A stretch of DNA of 64,000 nt, from contig JAUTDP010000011.1 in NCBI GenBank assembly GCA_033439795.1, forward strand, positions 2,294,001 through 2,358,000, given 5' to 3'. The notes beneath the pieces were generated by a model. It was not told the origin of the DNA. It did not search any database and was given only the letters and a program-made list of their open reading frames with translations. Below are positions 45,454 through 56,589 of this stretch, piece after piece. How positions within the stretch are numbered: the first letter of the stretch is position 1; the number at the start of each line of letters is the position of its first letter. Source of the stretch: Sordaria brevicollis. Its lineage: Eukaryota; Ascomycota; Sordariomycetes; Sordariales; Sordariaceae. The position numbers and the translations under genes are program-made.

Positions 45454-46785
45454 TCACTCTGGCGAAAATTGGGCGGCGGTGGTTGCCGGATCGTTATGAG
45501 CGCTCAAGGCATTCATCACCGCCGCGTCGTCCAGAGGGTCATGTTCCATCTTGCGTTTCTTGGTGGGCTGCTGGTCCTCGGCGTCCTGGAGGCTAGGGTC
45601 CACCGCGACATCATCTCCGTCACCCGACTGAGCTTGGACACCCTGGTTTCCTCCACGTCCGTTTTGCTGGGCGCGAGCTTGCTGCTGAGCCTGGGCCTGG
45701 GCGTGAGCCTGAGCCTGAGCTTGGACGTGAGCTTGAAGTTGAGCCTGGGCATGCTGCTGCTGCGCGTAGGCCTGAGCCTGGGCTTGATTCTGGGCATGAA
45801 CCTGGGCCATGGTAGCGGGATGCATACCACCGGGCGGAGCGGGCATGCCGGGAACAACGGGAACGGGGATGGCGGTCGTGCTCTGACCGGGAGCACCAGG
45901 AACAACCGGAGGAGGAATCGGGGTGACACTAGGACCGGTAGTTCCTGTCTCGGAGACCGAAGCTGTGCTGGCGGGAGACTGACCCTGAGCGGCGTTCTGC
46001 TGCTTTTTAGGGCGGCCACGTCCAGGTCCAGGCCTCCTAGTAATGGGGTTGAGGGTGGGATCTACCCTACGGTTGGGGTCAGGAGAGGCGGTCGCAACAC
46101 CAGTCTCGCTCTTGTGCTGGGCTCTGCGAAGGCCTTGGAAGTGTTGACTACCGTGGACATGTTAGCTCACTGTTCTTTGTACGTTTCTTGGTGTGTATAG
46201 TATTTGGAGTAAAGGACGCTGGCTCATGCAGAGGATAGAGTTACTGTGCCTATCCATGTCATCGACCCAACAACGTGGAAAGTCATGTCAAGCATCGTTA
46301 AAGGAAAGACAATGGATAGGACAGTAACAATGGCTGCGCAGTCGGAGTTATTCCTTGTTGTGTTTGTGTAGGCGAGACTCGATGTGCAGATGCTGTCATT
46401 GGCTTGGAGCAAACAGATCGGGAAAAAAACAATGACACGTTGGTGATGGAACACAAGGACAACAGAGGGAGAACAGAAGACATCAACAATGCCAAAGAGT
46501 CAACATGGATAGATGATACAGTCTGTTATCGATGACTTGGCACGCGAGTCAAGCTCCTTGTTGGGTGGTGATGCTGTTATGGAGATAACACTCGTAACAT
46601 GGATAACACGACAACAAGGCGAGGTTAACTTACCGGCATCCCTCGTTGGTAAAGCCATAGCCCATGGCGCGCATGGTGTTGCCGATGGTTATCCATTCCG
46701 AGCCGCTGATGACGCCAATGTTTTTAACATTGAGAATGGTGAAGAAGAGGTCCTTGTCGGCCCGGTCGTTCCAGTTCTTGTTCAT
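45454..46785 (-). CDS. W-type Myb/SANT-like protein with AT-hook and Ala/Gln repeat tail
   Basis: 281 aa from exons 46785-46634 and 46147-45454. Exon 1 gives MNKNWNDRADKDLFFTILNV, then WITIGNTMRAMGYGFTNEGC. The phase-2 intron (486 nt, GTAAGT ... GGTAG) sits at the same place as in the 42.1-kb gene and leads to RQHFQGLRRAQ, equivalent to KQHLQKLRRKE there. The linker has an AT-hook (GPGRGRPKKQQN), then a Pro/Thr segment, an Ala-Gln repeat (AQAQAHAQAQAQ) and TKKRKMEHD. It ends with TGA lying inside a donor-like GAGTGAGTG; if that donor is used, the protein would instead gain a short Tyr-containing end. It marks the upstream edge of the first-exon array, same strand. Function unknown. Confidence 0.8.
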
Positions 46786-49342
46786 CTTTGTTAGGGACGC
46801 GATGGTAGAGGCGCGGGCGAGGCGATCGAATGGTAACAGATGTGTAAATGGGCTGCGACGGGACAGCAGTCTAAGCTGTCATGAATTGGTTGCGCGGGAG
46901 TCGATGAACGAGATAAGGTTGACGGCGAAATTGCTAAGGACTGCTAAGGAAGGATGGGGTTTTCAGTGTGTCCCGCACCACTTGCCCAAACCAAATCAGC
47001 CACAGCCGCAACATTCAACCGAACCGGGCAATCCAATGACGCGATTGGCCAATGTCGTGCACATGTTATGGAGAGGAAACGCTTTCTGAATATGTGATTG
47101 GTTGAATGGCAAGAAGCTGCGGGGGTCCGTGCATAACCCATAACACGAGGAAATGACCATGAGAAGCTCTTGCCTCAGGCTTTCAGGCTGCCATCATGGT
47201 GTCTCTGGGGGCTGTGGCACGGATACTCGCACGCAAGACGGCAACACAGGCACGACGCGGAGAGACTCGGAAGGCCTTGGCTCTGCTTTGATGATTGGTT
47301 ACAAGAAAAGGCAACCACGACACCTCACAGGACATGGACAAGGGTCGGGGAAAGGAAGAAGAAGAAAATTGTTGAGTGGAAGCACATGACTTGGCGCCAG
47401 CATCGCGCGGAGGCCCAGCCACAGTGCCGATTTGCGACGCGCTGTTACCACGTAATTTTCCAGGACCTCCGACGTCCCGCGACCCAAGTTCCCAAACATT
47501 TCCATTTCATTTTTTTGCTCCCGTCATCGTCCCCTTCGCCGATGCCACCCACTTCTGCCTCCCAGACCACCCACTCATTTTGACTGTCCGTTTCCGGCGA
47601 GATGATGACAGAAAATACTTGATGGCGCCGGAGTCATCTGGTCTCTGGCGAGGTGCCGTCTATTTACAGCTCTTTGCAAACAAACAACTTTGGCCAGGCA
47701 ACATCGGACGAAAGTTTAACCGTTGCAAAAGTCTTTGGAAAGTCTTTGGTGTAAGTTCCGGTTTTCACTCAGTACGACTCTGGTATCTTTCCACTTCCAA
47801 TGAGAGGGTCATCGCCGACCTCAATCATGCAGTGTCCACCATCTAGCATTTCAGCTTTTCTCTCTTTCCCCGCCATTGATCATCAGCCCTTCTCTTCTGT
47901 CCCTCTCCTCCGTTCGAGTCTCCCCATTCTCCCCGGTTACAAGTCAACTTTTCTCTCACCAATCAAAGACATATGTAACTTTCTTCTTTCCGTTCTTTTG
48001 CCTTTTTGCAACTCGGAGTCGAGTGACTCACATTATAGTCTCACTGTATTACTGTAGAGGTATTACACTTTGCCGTCCGTCCCCTGGGATCTCATTCCCG
48101 ACGTGCATGGCGTCTGTCCGCTGCAACCCCACCACACACCACCACTTTACACGACCTTGGATGGGGGGCATCGCGAAGACGAATAAAAACCGAGACGAGG
48201 CGACGCGGCGTCACCATGTCCCGCGTAAAGTGCTTTTTGTTCCAGACACACCATCTCCTTAGTTTTCACTTGATCCCTGTCTTTCCCCGTTTTAACTTCT
48301 TTGAATGTCGCACTTGATTCGCAACCATGTCGCGTCTCCCTCCCGTCTCGGTCTCCCACTCTATTGCCTCTTTTCCAGTTCGGGAAAGTTGAAAGCAAAC
48401 AACCTTTCTTCTTTGGCAGGGCAACGGGACGGGAAGAGGGTGTGTGGGCTAGCGTCCACCTCTACCTAGCTCCAACCTAGTGGATGGCGATATCTTTTCT
48501 TTACTTACCTTACCTGAATAATACGGGTACCTCAGACTGTGATCTATGATCGATGCTGGTGCCTCACTTCATGTCAGGATCTGCCCCTTCGACCGCTGAT
48601 TGCTACCCATTTGAACCACTCGATGCTGCCCTTTGCAAACAGGTATTCATGCACCACGCACCCATTCTAGCCGTTTCCTCCGAAATCTCCTTTATCTCAA
48701 TGGCCCTGGAGTGACTGGCTGTGCTCTAGTTGCAAGAAAAGGGAGACCAGGACGAGGACATCTGCCTCGGATTGTCGGCCATACACCATTTCCATCCTTC
48801 CTGCTACCTACCTCTATCCATGTTTTACTTTTAGCAATGCTTATAAGTTCCAGCACAGCACACCATACGCACGTTGCCTCTCTGACCACCTACCACCTAC
48901 CACCTACCACCTACCACCTACACCCCCGTATCTACCTACTGGCCTACCGTCTTGGTGAAACAGACATAAACCTATCGTCTCCCAGTCTTCCCCTCCAACA
49001 GCCAGCCCTGTCTCCTGGTTTCGTGCTTCCTCCACACCCTCAACACCCTGTCCACTATCGCTCGAGTTACATTATCTTGACTCACGCCCCTACACACCTC
49101 GACAACGCCCGCGCGCCGGCTACAGTGGGTAAATCTGACCGAAGCCAAGGCTACCTTGCTGCTGAATGGTTGGACAGGTCTCAGCACCTTTGGCGGCCAA
49201 TACATATTGTGGCTGCCCCCTCCTTGCTTTCCCCCAGTCTTTCCCTTTTCTCGCCGTTGGCTGGCTTTGAAACCGCCTTCCAGAACCTAGGACGACATCA
49301 TCCGGCACAAGGAAGGGGAAAGCCAGTCCGGTCATTGCCAAC
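46786..49342. other. Divergent intergenic region
   Basis: Between the minus-strand 45.5-kb gene and the plus-strand 49.3-kb gene. No protein-like frame. Right half is C/T-rich leader of the 49.3-kb gene. A CCACCTA microsatellite lies at 48886. Confidence 0.45.
48886..48920 (+). repeat. CCACCTA microsatellite (five copies)
   Basis: Five perfect tandem copies of the heptamer CCACCTA, in the probable leader/promoter of the 49.3-kb gene. Confidence 0.9.
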
Positions 49343-50254
49343 ATGTCTGCCACCGAGAATGCCATGGCGAGGTTCCTTTTCGCAATCCTCCAGCAAAAGT
49401 CTCTTAAGGATGTAAGTGATCATATCTTCCCGTTTCCGTACTTTATCATTCCGCTAGCTATGTGAGGTTACTTGGCTAACCTAGAATCACCCACACAGAT
49501 CGACTGGAACGAGGTAGCCGCCAGCCCATTTCTCTCCCAAAAGATATCCAACGGCCATGCCGCCCGCATGCGCTACTCCCGATTCCGAGCCTCCATGCTA
49601 GGCACCGAAGCCCGTCCGAGAAACCGTACGAGTCCCGACAAGAATCGAGTTACAAAGGCAAAAAAGGAGGAGAGGCCAAAGAAAACGGCAGTCAAGGTCG
49701 AGAAGAAGGAGGCAGAGGAGGAAGAGGAGGAAGAGGAACAGTCCAAGGGCCAAGCATCTAACGCGATGCTATCTCCCCCTCTCAAAGACGAGAAAGACTT
49801 CGTACCTCACGAGCCATCGACTCTCGACAACTTCTATTCCACCCCGATTTCCATGGCTACGCCCATGTCCGACCTACAATCACGAACGCAAATGAGGCTC
49901 ATGACTCCATGCAGCGACTCCGATGTCATAACGACGTCGCCTCATATTTATACATCCACAGCAGTTCCGGCACATTCCACCGACATGCTGCTCGGACATG
50001 GCGACACTTCTTATGATTTTGCCGGTACTACTACCACAACCGGGTCCTGGCAGCCGACTCTGCCTGCGTACGCCGGATACGGAATGGGATATGAATTGGA
50101 TACCTATGCCACGGCCTATACCGTAAGCTCGTCACAGCAAAACGAGCAGCATGCGGCTGAACAACTTCGGATACACGCTGCTATGATGGAGCAAGAGAGC
50201 TGCGAGGCCATAGTCAAACAGGAAGAGTGGGATGCCCATCATTTCCAAAATTGA
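49343..50254 (+). CDS. Myb/SANT-like domain protein, intron-split domain
   Basis: 274 aa from exons 49343-49411 and 49499-50254 (87-nt phase-0 intron, GTAAGT ... GGCTAAC ... CACACAG). The domain crosses the junction: MARFLFAILQQKSLKD, then IDWNEVAASPFL, QKISNGHAARMRYSRFRASM. This FLFAIL...IDW...NGHAARMRYSRFR pattern is a known type of small fungal Myb-like DNA-binding domain. A Lys/Glu-rich basic-acidic segment follows (KKTAVKVEKKEAEEEEEEEE). The C-terminal half is Ser/Thr/Tyr-rich and ends DAHHFQN, resembling an activation region. The first exon is short, and the start is the first ATG after a long C/T-rich leader. The best-conserved member of the cluster. Confidence 0.88.
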
Positions 50255-52709
50255 TATCGAAGGAGCAGTGCCGGTCACTTAACAAACGATGATGCCCGGT
50301 GCGGATAAAGAATGGCTCATTTTCTTCATTATTTCTCTCTTTATTGTCTGCCTTAATCCTGTACTTCCGTTTTCCTTTTGGATTGGGCCAATGGCTTTGG
50401 GTATTTACGGTTTGGCAGTTGCTCATACCCAACTCCCTTTTGTGGGACAGCTATGGATGGATATCCTGTTTCTTGGTCTTGTGTTGAATGATGGACGATT
50501 GGGTTGGTTATTTGATTTGGATGTCCCCCAGCCCCCCTATTCTCTGCTTTGTTGGACAGCGGAATGTTTGATTTTCACTGGCATTTGCCATTGTACTACT
50601 AAAGGATTCAGCAAAAATAACGACTGATGGTTACTCCTTAGGGAGGTATGTCCTACCATGCTCCTTTGGTAATGATGTTCTCGAGTGTATCGGAGGGCCG
50701 GCTAATGTTCCAGGACAATGTGGGAATTTGGTTGACGAAGACACTCACTTTTTTCTCCTTGTCCTGCTTCTTCAAAGATGACAATGATAGTCGTTTGAGT
50801 ATCTATGAGCCCAAAAGAATGGTATGGCACACCACTCGTTGTTTGTTTGCTTACCCTCCAAAAGATATCCGGTAGTCATTACACATAGCCACGTCCCATG
50901 ATGTCCGCTTCACGCCAGCCATTATCATATAGTCAGTTAGATTTTCCTGTTATCGGTTTCTTGAGTCGATTTGCTTCCAATTTCTGTCTCTGCATCCGTT
51001 GTTTTCCGCAAGTTTGAACGTGCAACATCATACTCTTCGTGATGGCTAGTCCGCTGACAGGAGGAAAGAGCGCCCAATCTCAACCCTCCCTTCCCAGGCG
51101 GGAGACTCTGGACTGGACTAAGCTTGGCCACTAAGGGGGTTCCCCCTTCCTCAGCTACTTAGCAGGCCCCAACCAAACGGCAGGAGCACTTCACACCACT
51201 AGGTTGATAGCAGTGACTGGACCCAGGGCACCTTCTTGCGGTCCAGTACTTTACACGTGACGGACGAGAAATTCGATCCGGGTTGAAGAATTTTCTTGCT
51301 GCTCTGATGTGTTGTCATCTCTGAGTTTAAGCTAGAGGTACCAAAACTCCTACGGCATGGGCAGCTATGCGTAAAGGTCTCCCATGGTAAGTACTGACTA
51401 TCTTGGTTCTCTCTGCTCCGTACCCTCTTTGCTCGTCTTTCCTCGCTCTGTCATACCCTCCCCGCTTCCATTGACTCCTCAATTTGGAACAGTAAACCAC
51501 CAGGCCATCATGCTCACACTCGTCCGTACGCCCGCTCGTCTGTCAGCCCTGGCCCGTCAAGACCTCGATACCTTCAATACCATCCAGGCTAGTCACAGCT
51601 GCCTAATACACTCCCGACTCTACCTCGAGCTTCGAACGGAACGATTCACGCAGCCTAAAGTTGTTTGGATACTCTCAAGCCATTCTTTCTGATACATCGG
51701 TACCACATACCTCCAGCCTAGCCAACGGCGCCTACAACACTGCAAACTCTACCTCGAGCTACGAACAAGTACCTTTCATCAGCCCTACGGGCTAAGGCGT
51801 TTGACTACCGTTGAACCTGCCTTTGTTCTGATACTCCATTGCCATGGCTTTCACTGCTAGCTTGACCGTTCACTGCTGGAAGGGGGTTGATACGACACTC
51901 GACGGCGAGGCTCCTAGTCAGGTAACCTTTCCACCTGTGATATGCAAGCTGTGCCAGAAACTGGGTTGAGACTCTACACGTCAGGCTCGTTTCCAACCCT
52001 TTTGACCTTCCATACGCCATATCGTACCCCAAACCCTCGCCAATCCTCCTCGAAGACTATCTAATACGAGCTAGACCCAAGGAAAGCCCAAAATCAAGCT
52101 CGGGCGCTTCTTGGGTATCCAGGTGAAGGCAAAGCAGTGATGCGTTCGTTTTCACTTGATCACAAGTGGAAGTTGGAACAGTCAGCAAACTGTTCGTGCA
52201 GCAGGACTGCCAGAAACAGAATCCGCAGGCTCTCGGGGTTCGGGTTCGCTCAATTCGTTCCTCCGCTTCCTGCGCCCCCGGCCCTGCTGTCTCTTGCTGT
52301 ACCTGCTCCCACACTCCCCCCTCTTTCTGTTTCTCCAGATCGGGGCCTCCCTCTCACGCCTTCCCTTCGTTTTACTCCTCAACAAGAACACCCTTTCTGC
52401 AACGACGAAATCCACGACAATCACCACCACAAGAACAACGGCGACCACGGGCAGAAACTGCCATCTAGGCAGCCGACGCGAACTGGAACCGGCAGCGATC
52501 TATTTCCAACAGCCCCCAAAACTCCTCAGGCACGTCATTCCCCATTACCCAAGCGGCTCCATCTCGTCCCCAACACAGAAATTCATCGAGCTGCCTTGCT
52601 ATATTATACTTAGCAGTAGTCCTCCCTGTCACCAAGTCGTCAGCGATTCCACACCCAAACTAACGACAATCTACTCTAGGGTCTAGGCGCGATCAGAAGT
52701 CCTTCCGCA
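50255..52709. other. Intergenic region between the 49.3- and 52.7-kb genes
   Basis: Mostly T-rich 3' flank, then C/T-rich leader of the 52.7-kb gene. A 112-codon frame at 50289-50627, 35 nt after the upstream stop, encodes a hydrophobic protein-like stretch (WLIFFIISLFIVCL) but has no family match and is probably a by-product of T-rich 3'UTR. The 9-mer CTAGAGGTA is at 51332. Confidence 0.4.
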
Positions 52710-55093
52710 ATGCCGCCAAAGAAGCCGAACAGCCCCGGGGCCGAATGCTCCTTCACGGATGCCGAGCACAAACTGATTTACGCGATCTTCATGAACATGG
52801 CGAATCTTCAGGTCGAATTGCCCCGGGTTGCCAAATTCATGGGCTATTCTGATGATTCGACTGCCGCGGTACGTTGCCCACTCGGTTGTCGCTTGGTGTT
52901 TGCTTTTTTTTCTCCTACCTTCACGTGCATGGCGTCGGACAAAGAAGCTTGTGGAGATAACTCGGCTGCTTTGCCCTTGCCTGCAGCATTCCGGTCGCTC
53001 AGCCTACATTCCAGTTGGTCAAAGTTACATTCCAACGTTTCCCAGCTACTCGATTCAACCATCGTTGCTGTTTCTTTAAATGTTTTCGAACCTCATCACG
53101 ACCATTCGACCCTATGCCTAGCAAAAATTCACCATCCTGGATCTTGGATTGCAACTATCACCATATACTCACCATAAATTTTCGAGTGGAAAGTTGTTAC
53201 AATACGATACACCATTACCAACTATACGTTCGTAACAATACGTACCCACGTAATCTTCGAAAACACCTCGATCCAGTACTTCTCGATCTCTTCCAGATAT
53301 ACTCGATCTCGTTGCGTTCCTCGATCTTGTTTTATATAAGCCGTCGGCGGCAACATATTGATTACTCCTGCTACCAATCGCCCAAAATGAATCCATTGAC
53401 GTTTACTATGGATTTTTTCTCTTCTTTTTTCTTCTTCTTTTTTTCTCAAGACCTTCAATCAAATTCCGCGCCAAATGCTTATGCATGTTCGAAGAACTAT
53501 TGCTAATACCGGTTGATGAAATAGGTTCGTATCCAAGATTTCCTCGACAAAGTGAGGCAGGATGCCCTGGGCATCGCCAAAAAAGAGGGTCAAAATCCGG
53601 ACAAGGTCTTCCGGCATACTGCTGTGACTTTACCTATAGTCCCGACCCTGGCTTCGGCTTCGAAGGCCAACGCGCGAAAGCGTGCCCGGGAAGACCAAAA
53701 TCCTGGTGACAACGACCCCGTGGTGGATAAGCGCCCCAAGCCTGACCCGTCCCTTTCTGACATCAGTGGTCCCCGAAAGCTCTCGGCACCGGTGGGAAAA
53801 CTAGGCCTTAAGACTCCAAACCCATACACCACTCACTCCGCGAATGCCGGCCTTCAGACGATTGCCCCTGCTCCAATCCCCAACTCGAACAATGTTGCCA
53901 ACCAGACTACAACCATGGGCATGGACATGGGCATAAACTCCTTCCCTAGCTCGCAGATGCTTGAAGCACAGGGGCTCAGCAACGGACATGGTCATGGCTT
54001 ACACAGTGGTATCTCTCCTTTCGGCACCGGTCAGGTCGGCGATGGACCGACCTTTAATGTTTCAGCAGTCCAAAACCCCCTTGCCGGCCCAAATGACGTC
54101 GGGAATGGGCTTCAATCGGCCAGAAACATGGGAACCCTCGGCTCTGGCAACAATGGCCCGGGCATCAACGTCCCAAGCATGAGAAGACACCCTATAAGGG
54201 GAAATATGAGCAGCCAGACTGCTATGAACGGCACAGCCATGGGCCGACCTCCACCTAATGGCACTCCTTACAACCCTTTTATGGGCAACATGTCTTTTCA
54301 CGGCAACACCCTTGGCTTGGATGCCGGCTGTTTGGACCAGACTAGTTACTGTACCAACCAATGGAACCAAATCTCCGTTGGTACCTTCAACCCCAATCTT
54401 GCGGTACACAACCTGCATAATCCCTTTTTGTTCCCTCCGGAGAGCCTTGTGGGTAACCAACGGACCCCTAGCAGCTTAAACATCGCTGGGCCGCACGTTT
54501 CCCAGCAGGTGCCCACGCCTGCTCCCACACCGCAGATAAACGTGGCTCAGGAGCAGCAGCAGCAGCAGCAGCTTCAGACCCAACAGGGGCAGCCACAAAA
54601 CACCCAGCTTCACCGGGCTCAGATTTACCATGCTCAGCTTCGAGAGGCTCTACTTAATCCAGCTCGCACTCGACAGTTGCATCTTCACCAGGCGGCTCGG
54701 GTTCGAATGTCTTCTACTCACCAGGCTCAGACTCAACGGGTTCAGCAAGCGCAAGTTCAACAAGCGCAAGCGCCTGCGCAGCAACCAGTTCAGCAATCAC
54801 TAGTCCATCAAGCGCAAGTTCAACAAGCGCAAGCGCAGCAACCAGTTCAGCATGCACTAGTCCAGCAAGAGCTATTCCAGCAAGAGCTAGTTCAGCAAGA
54901 GCTAGTTCAGCAAGCGCAAGTTCAACAAGCGCACGTTCAGCAGGACATAGTTCAGCAAGCGCAACTTCATCAACCAGTTCAGCAGGAGCATGTTCAACAA
55001 GAGCTGGATTCACAACTCACTCACGAGGAACAGAGACAATTGGTTGCTGATCTGCAGCTTATCAAGGAAGATCTCGGTCTTGTTCAGTGCTGA
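52710..55093 (+). CDS. Myb/SANT-like domain protein with long Gln-rich repeat tail
   Basis: 575 aa from exons 52710-52868 and 53525-55093. MPPKKPNSPG, then FTDAEHKLIYAIFMNMANLQ, VELPRVAKFMGYSDDSTAA. The phase-0 junction continues VRIQDFLDKVRQDALG, completing the third helix. The 656-nt intron (GTACGT ... AATAG) is far longer than others here. A basic patch (NARKRAREDQNP) and an Asn/Gly/Met-rich middle follow. From ~54550 the tail is Gln-rich, with VQQAQ/LVQQE-type pentapeptides from a 15-nt degenerate repeat, before a helical end (EEQRQLVADLQLIKEDLG). Looks like a DNA-binding head with a low-complexity activation/assembly tail; function unknown. Confidence 0.8.
54718..55014 (+). repeat. Coding minisatellite of 15-nt units
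   Basis: Variants of gttcagcaagcgcaa/ctagttcagcaagag recur in frame and encode VQQAQ and LVQQE pentapeptides in the tail of the 52.7-kb protein. Confidence 0.8.
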
Positions 55094-55875
55094 AGCCTAC
55101 TACATGATCATGCTCAGCAAGGACATGCTCACCACGAGTTTCCTCATCGAGCCTTCTAGCAGCAACTGCCGCAGGCGGAGGTCGATCCTCGATCCTTGGG
55201 ATGCCAAGACTCTAGTTCTGCGCCATGATGGCTGCTCAGGGATATGAGCTGACCTCCCAGAAATGCAGTACTGGGAACGAATCATGAAGCAAATGCTTAC
55301 TCTGCTCGACTTATGCTGTGGCAGAAGCTGGTGTGCAGGGCAACGCTGGGGCCTATTTCCTCTCGATATTTCTCCGGTTTCGGCTTTCTGGTTTACGGTT
55401 CACGATTTACTACTTACTGCTTACTTGTGGTGGCTCACGATATTCTCGTTGCTCTGTTCGTTTCATCTCTGCTTTCTCATTCTCAGCGTTTGCTTGAGCC
55501 AGTTGTATTGGTTGGGTCTTGGCGATCTAAGAGTTTGGAAAGAGATACCCAAAGTACATAACGGGCGCAGGCTACTAGGCCAAAAGGTTTGCGAGCCTCG
55601 CCAAAAGTTTTCGTATGGTAATGTCTTAGCCATTCGGATTTTTCCAGCGGTTTGATTCATTGGGGTTCGGACCTGGATATGGGCGGGATTCCTACGGCGT
55701 AGCTGTGGGTACTTGCTACCCATTTGCTTTTACTTACCAGATTTGTACCTAGACATCAGTTGATATTCCTTGATACACATAGCGTTCAGAGCAGGACACC
55801 ATCAATCAGAGCAAGACATTATCCCTCTCAGCCCTCGGGGCAATTTTTCTCGTCTCGTGATGGGAAAGTGTGACG
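55094..55875. other. 3' flank of the 52.7-kb gene
   Basis: No gene supported. Marks the left edge of the rearranged region that runs to the window end. Confidence 0.45.
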
Positions 55876-56589
55876 ATGCGGAATTGCGAATACTGGGATA
55901 CTGCCCGCGCAACGGCCCAGCCACAGAACAATGGAGATCCATGTTGGTCATGGTGTTCTGCGGTGGAAGCCAGGCTGGTCTTCCTGCTTCTCAATGGCGA
56001 TGAGCCACGGGTTGGTATCCCGGGCGCGCAACGGCCACAGAACAATGGAGATCCATGTTGGTCATGGTGTTCTGCGGTGGAAGCCAGACTGGTCTTCCTG
56101 CTTCTCAATGGCGATGAGCCACGGGTTGGTATCCTGGGCCTGAATGGCGGCGAGCGGCGGGACCGGCGTGAAGGGCCTTCGCCAGCTTGCGCAGAGGTAA
56201 GTCGTGTCAGGGCTGGTGTGGCATTGCTAACCTTTTGGTGGGACAGGTTTCGACTGCCTCATCGATCTCCCGACGGCCCGACCCCGATCCACTTACCGCG
56301 GTCGATCCCCTTTCCGTCCGAATTATACTTGCCGCTCCCGACTACCCTTCCCGACCTCGATCAACTTCCTGTCGTCGATCTACCTACCGCCGTCAACGAA
56401 CTATATCCTGTCGTCGATCACCTCCTCCTCCGCGACCACATCAAACTCCTTCTCGTCAGTAGATTAAAAGATCAGATCCGCGATTTCCCAATTGCGACTC
56501 CGACGATTTTGCTACTCCGGCAGATGGCTGCCGTCATACTCGCGGGCCGTGCCCTACGATCCGGCTGTCGATCTTCCCATCCTCCGTGA
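55876..56589 (+). CDS. Uncertain open frame with an in-frame 38-codon duplication
   Basis: A 237-codon frame from ATG. It contains two near-identical copies of QNNGDPCWSWCSAVEARLVF and the following LLNGDEPRVGI, then a Pro/Leu/Asp-rich part (LPDLDQLPVVDLPTAVNELY). An intron-like interval lies at 56192-56240 (GTAAGT ... GCTAACC ... GGACAG) but using it shifts the frame into an Arg/Pro/Ser-rich sequence. No family recognised. It could be a real orphan gene or chance openness over duplicated DNA, and it lies in a region of broken genes. Confidence 0.25.
   Translation: MRNCEYWDTARATAQPQNNGDPCWSWCSAVEARLVFLLLNGDEPRVGIPGAQRPQNNGDPCWSWCSAVEARLVFLLLNGDEPRVGILGLNGGERRDRREGPSPACAEVSRVRAGVALLTFWWDRFRLPHRSPDGPTPIHLPRSIPFPSELYLPLPTTLPDLDQLPVVDLPTAVNELYPVVDHLLLRDHIKLLLVSRLKDQIRDFPIATPTILLLRQMAAVILAGRALRSGCRSSHPP
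55911..56140 (+). repeat. Tandem duplication, ~115-bp unit, two copies
   Basis: Copies start at 55911 and 56030 (AACGGCC...). They are almost identical across CACAGAACAATGGAGATCC through GATGAGCCACGGGTTGG; copy one has five extra bases near its start. The spacing of matching bases is 114, a multiple of three. Confidence 0.9.

Noticed and set aside
48633..49415. 260-codon plus-strand frame overlapping the first exon of the 49.3-kb gene
   Set aside because: Runs through the C/T-rich leader and microsatellite in a different frame from the real gene.
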